A DNA stretch of 64,000 bases, from positions 539,739-603,738 of the forward strand of contig NW_019775291.1 of NCBI RefSeq assembly GCF_001039355.2. The letters are read 5' to 3'. Shown in pieces: positions 40,701 through 50,135 of this stretch. Source of the stretch: Lingula anatina (lineage: Eukaryota > Brachiopoda > Lingulata > Lingulida > Lingulidae). Under the pieces are notes generated by a model, which worked only from the letters and a program-made list of their open reading frames with translations, made no database searches and had not been told where the DNA came from. Made by a program: the position numbers and the translations under genes. Each line of letters opens with the position of its first letter. Position 1 is the stretch's first letter.

Positions 40701-41739
40701 GAAATGGCATGACTGAATTTCTTTTACGATAGAAATTAATTTTTTGCACTTTTTGTTGATGTTTATTCCTTTATAGCCCTTATAGCATGTTGATTTTCTT
40801 CCTTTATAGCCCTTATAGCATCAGTATTTTTACCAGGATTGCTGTCTTTTTTTTTTTTTTTTTTTAATCCAGCATGTTTTAATAAAAACATTGTCATTGC
40901 AGAAATACTACGATCACCTTCCTGGTCCAGTCCGAGGGGAAGTTCGTACCTTGCCAGATATCAGCGTTCAAGAGGTTGAACACCACAGTCTTTCCTCCCT
41001 TCCTGAGAGTGCAGACAGCAATGCATTTAGTTACTCGCGCTCGATTTCGCACACAGAATCCGAGGGTTCCTATGAGCAGCCCATGTGTGTGACAGATCTG
41101 GAGGAAAGTGCCGAGGAGGGTGAGAAGGAGAACGGGAAAGAGGATCCAATTTGTTCTTCATTTCAAGCTTCACAGGGCACTGAGATGCTTGTAGAAAATG
41201 TAGTATCAGAATGCGTGGGTGCAAGTGGTGCAGCTCCCCTAAATGCCACAGCCTCACAGGAAGAAGGAACACTATCTGTTGGCATCGAGGAACCTGATTG
41301 CGATTCAGGGCCACGTAGTTCGACTGAATCTACCTCATCCGACAGCAGCCATTCCACTGTCACTGAACATACAGCTGGTGACAGCCCCTCACATGATGCA
41401 TCACATGACAAGTCACATGGTACCCCATGTGATCCCCTTCTCATTCCACAGCTAACCAAATCACAAGTGTCTAGAGACAAGGAAAGACATGTTATTTTTA
41501 AAGACAGCAGCGATGTCATTGATCCAATAGAAGTTGATATGGTACATGAAGAATGCTGTGAGGAAGAGAGCAAAAATGTAAACAAGACTGTAGATGGGGC
41601 TTCAGGCAAGACAAGCCCACTGGTTACCTCTTATTCAGGGCATTTACCAAGAAAAAGACGAGAAATAGAGAGTTTGCAAGATATTTTTGATAAACTTGAC
41701 TTTGCAGAATTAGATGGAGAAAACAATCCGAGTCTTTGA
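28763..41739 (+). CDS. BFR1/proton-pump-interactor-like coiled-coil protein
   Basis: Twelve coding exons: 28763-28814, 30844-30947, 34378-34521, 35861-35931, 36348-36449, 37511-37583, 38102-38198, 38550-38718, 39293-39423, 39607-39896, 40386-40502, 40903-41739 (TGA). The phases agree and give 728 residues. A basic N terminus is followed by long charged coiled coil (EEQRRTLSAS, EIRKKHRQESFKKREEE), then EPYENEKLMCSALITYLQRF and a TLTQFAALNL...IEQLRARKKYYDHLPG segment. The KLSEERKIVAEIDSLRRSKK helix and these two motifs resemble fungal Bfr1, an mRNP/ER-associated protein, and plant proton-pump interactors. The assignment is from memory of the family pattern. The last exon is an acidic Ser/Thr-rich tail ending LQDIFDKLDFAELDGE. 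Exon 39607-39896 contains a threefold repeat with three possible acceptors. A gap (32102-32489) lies in intron 2. Confidence 0.8.
29979..30206. mobile_element. MITE family A copy 2
   Basis: Begins TA-AAACTGGGTTCCCATAG and ends CTATGGGAATGCAGTC-TA, with GATTTAGATCGATCTGTCC and GATAGATCAATCTAAAAATC inside. Interior words GTTAATTACCCCCTAACAGC and CAATCTAGTGAGACGCC match the other copies. Intron 1 of the BFR1-like gene. Confidence 0.8.
30674..30720. repeat. (GT)n microsatellite
   Basis: GTGTGTGT run with a few interruptions in intron 1 of the BFR1-like gene. Confidence 0.85.
32102..32489. other. Sequence gap, 388 N
   Basis: Assembly gap inside intron 2 of the BFR1-like gene, followed by a poly-A run. 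ORFs that span it are meaningless. Confidence 0.99.
33563..33925. mobile_element. MITE family B, old diverged copy
   Basis: TTAA at each edge, with recognisable but mutated family B words: GAGATAACAACTGTTCATATGAG, ACATTGTAAACAACTCTTAGAAATATGA, CCATAGATGGCTACCC and TGACCATTTACCC. More diverged than the three young copies. BFR1-like intron 2. Confidence 0.7.
34542..35058. mobile_element. MITE family F copy, interrupted by a family G element
   Basis: The ends are GCTGCATTCACAACT and its near-complement at 35045-35058 (TTGTGAATGCAG). The left part (34542-34575) and right part (34882-35058) together align with the uninterrupted copy at 44906-45178, sharing CAAATATGGCCGACC-type, AGACACTGAATAG and GGCCATATTTGA words. 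Starts 20 bp after the donor of exon 34378-34521. Confidence 0.75.
34576..34881. mobile_element. MITE family G, nested in family F
   Basis: 306-bp foldback element. The left end is TGGGCACATTCACATCGAGT and the right end ACTCAATGTGAATGCGGCC; a second inverted pair is ACCTAAATATGG / CCATATTTAGGT with AATCTTTTAATAGTCT / AGACTATTAAAAGATT. TA stands on both sides (34574-34575 and 34882-34883). Removing the element and one TA restores the family F sequence. Confidence 0.85.
36543..36692. mobile_element. MITE family D, foldback with perfect 19-bp ends
   Basis: 150-bp element with left end GGGCCCCGTATCTCGAAAG and its exact reverse complement at the right. Only one copy is seen in the window. BFR1-like intron 5. 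Confidence 0.8.
36728..37080. mobile_element. MITE family B copy 2
   Basis: Full-length, same orientation and ends as 1826-2171, flanked by TTAA at 36728-36731 and 37077-37080. It shares the interior words GATATCTGAGCTTGTCTT and CTCTTAAGAGATTTTAAC. It follows the family D element by 35 bp, in intron 5. Confidence 0.85.
38257..38326. repeat. (CT)n and (CA)n compound microsatellite
   Basis: CTCTCT run followed after a short spacer by ACACAC, in intron 7 of the BFR1-like gene. Confidence 0.85.
38722..38929. mobile_element. MITE family A copy 3, abutting a splice donor
   Basis: Begins AGGGTGCATTCCCAGAG, ends GTGGGAATAGGGTC, flanked by TA (38720-38721, 38930-38931). Interior has AGATTTAGATCGACC, GTTAATTACCCCCTTACAGC and ATAGATCGCTCTAA. 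The donor of exon 38550-38718 is GTAAGG, so its last three bases are the first bases of the element. Confidence 0.8.
39590..39810 (+). repeat. Three tandem copies of a 3' splice site plus exon start
   Basis: Units of 81 and 75 bp begin at 39607, 39688 and 39763. Each begins with a TTTCCAG acceptor and then GAAA(G/T)CCCTCCATTGTAG, encoding PSIVEEAE, followed by an AT-rich tail. A fourth, partial unit lacking the coding part lies upstream at about 39558-39606. All spacings are multiples of three and the frame stays open through all units. Confidence 0.9.
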
Positions 41740-42687
41740 CCTTTAATGATCTAACTTAGGTCGAGGTCATTTTTTAAAAAAGAAACATGGTGTTGGTTGC
41801 CTTTAAAAAAGAGACATTAATGTTTTTTGTATGACTTTATTTTTCTAGGAGCCTTGGTTGTCTTCTAGTTTTAAGTTAAAATTAGTTTTATTGAAAAACA
41901 TCAGTGGGAGTGAAGAAAAATTGCTAGGAATTATTGACGGAGAAATTCTGATATATACAAAGACGAATGCTACACATCCAATGGTTTTAAAACATAGTAT
42001 TTGCTTCTTCATTTTCACTTACTTATGTTTCTCTTTTTAAAAGGATTACGATTGATAGTGAGTAAGGTTTGTATTTACAAACAAAAGCTGAGACTAATTT
42101 TTAAACTGTTCATTTGCAACGACTTTATTACATTGGCATATCAAACTATTTTTTTATGAAAGTATTATATTTTCCTGGTAAATACAATTTTACCACTTGA
42201 CTTTTATCAGATGCACAAACCCGAGCTTTAATGACTCTACTTTTAAAAAGAGTTTTACAGCTTTAAAGCTGCTGACTAAAAGATTATTTTAAATGGGATG
42301 AAAATTTGTTGCGAACGTAATTAGAAAAGGGTAATAATGTAGTAATGTAGTTCTGATTTTTTTAGACATCCAATTGATTACAAGTTATTTAAATGATTAC
42401 CCTTGTTTACTTTTTGGTATTGTCATCATTATATTTATTTATTGTTCCACGTTTTACGTCGTGTAATGTGTGGGTGAGGTGACATTTGGCGCAGACGTAT
42501 ACGTGCGCCCTCTATCGTCAATGTGATAAAGAGGCAAATGTTCAGAGCACTATTATCGACATGTACATGAATGGAAGTTATACTATTAGGTATAAATTTG
42601 ATTGTTTTGTTATCATATTGGCCTAATACAGATGTATGGATGATGTGTTGCAGATATCAGCTTTCGTCTCTCTCTCTCTCTCTCTCT

Positions 42688-42730
<43 letters not shown>

Positions 42731-43669
42731 TGATGTAATTGCATGAAAAAAATCCGCGTCCTTATGATAAATACGAGGACGACTTCACGTTCAAACAACA
42801 CTGCCATTACCCTGCTGAAAGCCTTTGTCCATGTTTTGCAAGTTAATATTTCTGTCCATGTTTAGTCAATTGAACTTCGTCTGCGTGAGTGCGAGCGACT
42901 GTGATCCGGTAAATAAATTGAATATGCTCATCGGGCATGATGAACCGTTGGCGCGAAACTGCCTTTTCAGTTTATTTAATAGCCTATTTGTGTAGTAGAA
43001 GCACGACTACAGCAAGGTATCTCATAGTTAAGGGCTGTGCTACATAAATCACTCCATTTCCTTTTCTAATGAATTTGAATTAAGTCTCTTTAATTTCAAT
43101 TATCTCTTAAGGTTGAGCGCGATTTTCATGACACGCCGTCGGTGATTTAGAAGTTTGAAAATTGCCTTTGAATTCTTTGTTGGTTTCTGCCAAAGGGTGT
43201 CTTCGTCCTAGGAAGTGGAAATAATAGTGAATTAAAATAAAATACATTTATAAATGAGTAAAATTAAGTAAGCCTGGTGCCCATACGTCTTTGAAAGGGT
43301 AAAAAGACAATGAGCCTGAATCGTTTTCTTTGTTGTATGTGCATAATTTAAATAATTTATGACCTTTTTTTTTTTTTTTGGGGGGGGGGGATCCTTGTCT
43401 TGCTTCGGTTACAAGAGACGTCTTCAGTTATATTAACCTTGCAAGAGAACCTATAGAAGCAGATTTAAATAACCCATATAGCCTACTCGTCGTCATTGTG
43501 AAAACAACGCGATGTGTAAAATTCTGTACTGGGATCACGAGCCTCTAGCACAAGACTTTGCAGAAAACTATCGTCTGCTCATGAACAGTTCAAAATGACT
43601 GAGGTTTGTACACGGACATTTCTTTTGCTCTTTCCAAGACGGCTTAAAGATGTCCATTAATGAGAATAC
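41740..43669. other. Intergenic region after the BFR1-like gene
   Basis: BFR1-like 3' UTR, then AT-rich DNA without a convincing ORF, a (CT)n(CA)n tract and a poly-T/poly-G run near 43362-43390. No transposon with clear ends was recognised here. Confidence 0.5.
42666..42728. repeat. (CT)n(CA)n compound microsatellite
   Basis: About 11 CT units followed directly by about 19 CA units. Confidence 0.9.
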
Positions 43670-43671
43670 TA

Positions 43672-43835
43672 GTTTGACCAGCTGAACAGAAAAGGATTTA
43701 AATATTGTATCAGATGTTTAAGAAGGAAGAAAAAGACAACAGTGCAGAAAAAATGAGATAAAAAAGAAACAGACAGGAGAGCTTTAAGAAAAGGGAAAAA
43801 GAACGTAGTGTGCCTGATGAGCAAAACTGGAGAAG
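43672..43835 (+). pseudogene. Degenerate copy of BFR1-like exon 8
   Basis: Resembles exon 38550-38718 over most of its length. Shared words include TTTAAGAAGGAAGAAAAAGAC, GAAACAGACAGGAGAGCTTT and GAACGTAG, and the copy starts at a TAG then TTTGACCAGCT, matching the acceptor end of the real exon. Small deletions and A-substitutions destroy the frame. It lies 1.9 kb after the gene's stop. No neighbouring exon copies were found. It is either a leftover of a partial segmental duplication or a moved exon. Confidence 0.75.
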
Positions 43836-44263
43836 ATTTAATTTTTTTCTAACCCATTTATACTGAAATCGAGGACACAAAACTCATATATACATTGACA
43901 CTTAATAATTCTGTTGGTTGCGGAGGGGTTAATGCTCTCTCTCAGTTGGGATAATTAACGCTAAGATGTCATCGTTCAGCGAGCACGGGACTCCCGGGAC
44001 AGGCAGACGACATCAATTTAGAGGCCCGAAAGGGACATTAAGAGTCTTTAAACTGTATCTGAACAAACCACGTAGCAGTGAACGGTGCGAGTCACCGGAA
44101 TAAATGGACATTATTGATAATGTTCTGGACTGTCTTGTAGTAGAGATTGGGCAAACGGGCTCAAACTGTGTCTTTGAGATAGAGAATTTTTTAACAGGTC
44201 TCAAAGTAAAAATCAGAGGATTGCAATTTATGTAAATTCTGTTTAGCAGACGATAGCTGTAAA

Positions 44264-46899
44264 ATGGACGGGAAACAACACCTGTGTTTTTTGTTCTTGG
44301 TTTGTTTTCTGCAATATATGGCAACTGGAGCTCCTTTATCAGAGGTAACTATTTTCCTTTAATTTCTTTACTATTGACATTATTTTTATCCTTATTTATT
44401 TATTTATTATTTTTTTAATGTAGTGATTCTTCTTAATGCAGTCGATTGTGTAGACGATTTCAAATAATGACATTAAGTATTATTCCATATTATTATTATT
44501 TTTTTTTGTATCGGTGTTGCTTGTTTATATGACAAGATTTAATTTCTTTATCAGTTGATTAGCAGTCAGTCAGTCATTTATTTATTCATTTATTACACAA
44601 GCTGTAAAAAGATGAGAATAATATTGATAAGTTTTTGCGGATTGCTCAAACTCGGCACACAGAAACGCCTTTGCACATGAAGTCGTGATAAACATAGACA
44701 TACCTTTACTACCGGCGTTTCATTTTTTAGAGTCTTGTAATAAAACACAATTCGACAAATCAGACGGTTCAGTTGACTCTGGAAAATGAGATTACAGAGG
44801 ATGAGATTTCGTCGCAGATGTTCGAAGAGTACCGCTGTAAACTGGGGCGGCTAGAGTACTGCTACTGCAAGGAACAAAGGTTAAAAGACGTAAGTAGCTT
44901 TTTTATGGCCGCATTCACAACCAAAGTTGATCCGCGAACTAACAAATCCTCGGATCAAATATGGCCGACCTACTTGAAAACTCACTGTGTAATTCACCGC
45001 GTGGAATCTTTTCAGTGTTTATTTGGGGATTGTGGCGACTGACTAAAAAGCTTGCCATCTAATCCGCTAAAAGACACTGAATAGATTCCCCCGTGGGAAA
45101 GTATTCAAGTGGATTGGCCATATTTGACCCGTGGACTAGTTAGTCCGCGCTGTTCTGAATACAGCCTTGTTCTGAATGCGCTATTTCACTACACATTAGA
45201 CCTTCTTTAATGGATAACATCTGTTACGATTGTCTCATTCTTACAAATGGTTAATGAATCGCTTCCTACATTCAAAATTATTCCCGATTTTAATTTTTAT
45301 TTTTCTATTTAATTTTTTTATAATCTCTGAATAGATAATTACGGAGGTAAAGCCATCTATGAAGGGACAGTTGGTCTGGTGGCAAGCACATATTCCAGAA
45401 TAATTGCGATAACCGCTGTTTTGGTGATAAAATGGAATTCCTTGTTTTTCTATGAGTTGTTTGCAATGTATTTATCGTGAGATATGCATATCATACGAAT
45501 AGCTGTTGTCCCTTTAAAAACCAAATGGTCTCAGACAACCTGCAAGGAAAAGTCTTTAGAGGTTGCAAGTCTGAATAGCGAACTTGCTATGCTGAAGCAA
45601 GGACAGATGGGTAAAAACGGGCAGAGTTGGCGCTGCCCACCGCTTATTTTTAACTACAGTAGTCCTAAGCCCTATGCCAAGAGTAGGGGGGGTTTAAGGA
45701 AACCCCCCCCCCCCCCCCCCCGGATTCAAAGTCGCTTTTCCCCCCAACTTAAAATGTGCTTCCAACGTGCCCGAGGAGGGTATAATAATTCAAAAGAATG
45801 AACCTTAAAGTAGGATGGAAAGAAAGCATTGTACATTTATTTCGTCGAAAAGTACGTTGGTATTAGATATTGGGATTAATATGATGATATCGGAAAACCA
45901 ACAGTGTTTATGACCAAGAAGAATGACGTGAACCAATACTGACAAATGTTCTAAGATATATCAATAAATATATAAACTTATATCAAAATTTCTTTAAACG
46001 CGTCCATTATTTCTATTCTTATGTGGTAACTGAAAACATACATGCTACATAATAATGACAAATTTAAAGTAAAAGAAATGAATTAGATGTCAAGGAAGAA
46101 GAAAGTATTGTACAAATGTCAACAAGCCAGCGCATTCCAAATGATGGACCCTAGGTTAAATTGATTTGGAAATAAAAAGAAAAAAGGAAAAAGTAGGAAG
46201 TATTGAACAAACGAATGTAAACATACAAAAAGAAAAATTCAAATGCATGGCTGCTACTGCTTCAACACATAAACCATACAGATGTATGTCAGATTGCATT
46301 GCTGTAATGTAACCATGACTAGATTGGAGCTTGAATGTAGAAACGATGTGCTCAGTTTTGCCCAGACGAACTGATGCGTGGGGCTTTATGTGTAGCAAAA
46401 AAGCCTTGTAATGGATATTTGGTTCATAAATGAAAATAAGAGATACTTATTCTCCATTATTTGCCGCCATTCTACACGGTATTTTGGGAAGAAGAATGTC
46501 GTTGGGTAAAAAAGTAAATCGTATTGTTCACCTTTAAGGCATGGCCTTAAGACCCTTCACCAAAGTGGCTTGTTCACGTGAATAACAAGTCGATGTGGGA
46601 AGCGATTTACCAATGTATTAAAACAGCCAATTAGAGAAATATTTTCCCGATAAAACCTGGTAATGTTCACTTTTATTAAAAATGAGAGACAATAACTGTG
46701 CCTGTCTCAAAAGCGTTCTCCGGCCGTTCCCGTTAGTTCTTCAGCGCATACAAAATGAGTAACCTGAAAAGGATAACAACAGTTCATTTTGGAAAAAAAT
46801 TTCCTTGAGTAAACAACAATTTTCCCATACTTACCAATGGTTAACGAATCCATTTCTACATTCAAAGTTAGTCTCTGCTTTTTTTCCTAAAGACTTCTT

Positions 46900-46932
<33 letters not shown>

Positions 46933-49900
46933 TCACCCAGCTGGCCTTTGACAAAGATAAAATAAAAGGAACGCCAGTGCAAAACAATTCCCAGCGTAAT
47001 GGGACGACATGGTGCGCTCCCATTGTGGTCGGTCACATCTCAACCCGAAGTGCGGTGAGCCGCTAATTGTGTTTATATGGTCTCTCTATGTACCTGCGCA
47101 GTTAACTACGGTCACATTTAATGTCTCACCTAAAACTACGTTGATGAAGTGTGGATTTTTTTTATCTCTTTGAACGCACCGTACTTTAAAAATGTTTTTG
47201 ACCGAAGTCTTTCAAAGGGCTTTCATTAAGAGTAATTTATTGGAGATAATTGGAGTTAATTGGATTATTCGTCTCAGATCAACAAATTAATGGACAATCC
47301 CTCATTTTAAAAGTAATAAACGTATTATAGGCTATTTTTTTTCTTTTTTTTTTTTTAGGATTATGTCATATAATTACTATTTAGTAGCAAAAGGAAACAA
47401 ATAATTTATTTGAAAAGGGATTTTATTTTGAAAGCGAAAAAAATTACCCAAAGCATAGGCCCACTCTTTCTCAGAAAGCAACAATAACATTTAAGAAACA
47501 AATTAAACAATTAAGGTGTTTTACTTTTATTATGATATCACCCAATATTGAGGCCGCGCTTAGGCACTCTGAGCTTCCAGGTTTACTAAGAAACGAGCTT
47601 TAACCCCAGCGTGTCTTCCATAGTATATATGAGTTTTTATTATCTCAGGAATCAGGGTGCGCCAGGCGATATCTCATTGTTTCATCCTCTTTTCTAGTGC
47701 CCTTCGTCGTCCTACTGCAGCGATGACATGCGCAGTGGCGACATTCTGCTGACTCCAGAAGAAATCGATGACGCTCTCTGGCAATGTGAGGAAGGAAATG
47801 GAGACCTGTCGTCTGCTAAAACACCAAAAGAGCGCCAAAAACGAAAAGTGGTCTCTGATCTGAGGAAAAAATGGGACCTGCCCATCATCTACACATTTGA
47901 TAAAATACACAGGCATAGTAAGCGTCAGAACTACAACAAAAATAACGAAAACAGCAATTACCAAAAGAAAGTTAAAAGACTTACAGAGGAAAACAGGTCC
48001 CATCAACTACAAAACATAGACATGGAAATCTGAATCGTGTTCATAAATAGAAATCACAAAATAAAGAATTAACATTGGATTCCTATATATTGAAATTCCT
48101 CCACCTGTGGAACAAATACGGTAGGCCTACCCCTTTTTTCGTTTTATTATTTAGGGTCTAGGTGTAGGCCTATAGGCCTATCATAAAATCGTATCAATAA
48201 TAAGGCGTAAACAAAGTCCATTTCTGTTTCAGGCCAAGATGAAATAGAGACAATCAGATCAATTATCAAGGAGTGGGAGCAAGTCACATGTGTACGGTTC
48301 ATGGAAGGAACCGATTCCTTACGTCAACCACTTCTCATCTTTTCTAGGCAAAATGGGTAAGTAATGATTAGGCCTATAGAGCCACGGCATGTTTGATAGC
48401 GGTATATTGATCACTGGCGGACCGAGGCGAACCAAGACTAAATATGGTAAAAGAGGGGTCACAATAATTATTTCACACAATTTCACCGTATGGGACAATT
48501 AGGGCCTACCGTAATATATAGGAAATAAGGTTAAGACTTGATTCGATTTGTCACGCTTTCTTTGTTATCCTTTTTATTTGGAGGGGAGGGGATTGCACAG
48601 AAAAGAGAGAAGGAGTGCTTTGAAGCCGGGGAGGGGGGTCACGTAGTCGTATGGTATTTTTTTCGGTTGGTCAGCCACTATTGTTCTTGTTTGTTGTCTG
48701 TTGTTTAGGTCCTTTTGACATCTTGACAATACGCAATACGGTTTAAAACTTGTCGTTGGAAAGAGCCGATTTTGATTTATAATTCGTATCGAACTGAATA
48801 ACACATTGAACCTGCGCTGACTGTATTAAATAGGAGAAAACACTTCACTTCAAAAGAATGGAGTTATTGTTCAACGTGAATTGCCAAAACAAACAAAACT
48901 TAATTTGAACAAAAAGTGTCACACATGCATGTGCAGGCAACCTTTATCCTTTAATTGATTAATAAATGATTTTTTTCGCTTTTTTTTTTTTTCAGTTGTG
49001 CGTCTCACGTGGGCCGATATACAGGCCAGACCCGTCACAACACACAAATGGTCTACTTCGACAGCAGCTGTTTTGTCAATGTAAGCGTTAACTGTCAACA
49101 CTTTATGCATGAACCACCAATTAAAAAAGAAAATAAAACACAGACTGCACGGTCCTTAAATATCATACCTTCTTAAATCGCATGTGAAAGATAAGATGTT
49201 CTACTAATACATCGTCCCTTCAATACATGCAGTTTTATATAGTGTTATTTCCAAGATTCCTGCTAATGATTTTTTTTTTATTTATTCATTTTACACCCCT
49301 TGTATCATTTTTTATTAAAGATAATACTTGATCGGTAATTCTTCCCTCAGATTGATATCATACGCCACGAGATTGGTCACGCCCTTGGATTAACTCACGA
49401 ACAGTCTCGTCCAGATCGAGATTCTTACGTCACAATTCTGAAAGAAAACTTAGAACCGTACTTGCAATACCAATTCAAGGCGAAAGGTCCATCAGAAGTA
49501 AATACATTCAATCTCCCGTACGACGTTGGCTCTCTCATGCATTACCCGGACAAAGTGAGTTTCTTTTATTGTTCATGTAGTAAAATAGGGGAGGTCATTG
49601 TCATTTTATAGTGAACAAGTTCTTTAGCTATATATATATATCTGTGAGCGTATGCATATTTTTCCTTTTTATTGATTTTAGACAAAATATTTTTTCAATA
49701 TAACTGAGGGAAATTATCACGTAGTCGAGGATAACACGACAAATTGATTATGTCACGATCGATACAGTCTGACTTTTGTAAACAGCTATTTATTGACACA
49801 AAAGCAAATTCCTTACGTGTCACGTCTTACTTTTTGCAAAGTGCTTTTAAAGAAATTATAAGATGTCTGTTTTCTTTTTCTCCATAACTGTTTTTCTAGA

Positions 49901-50104
49901 TGTTTGGCAAGGTGGTATATGATAAGAACAACGTCCTCGTTAATCTTCGGACCATTCTGGCCAAAGATCCTCTTCTCCAGAGAAGTGTAGGGACCTCTAC
50001 CGGTATACAATTCTTTGACGCCAAGGCTGTGAATATGTTGTACTGTCCTGGTAAGTGAGACATCTACGGTGTAACGTGACAAAGTCAGATTAGTGGTACT
50101 TTCG

Positions 50105-50135
<31 letters not shown>

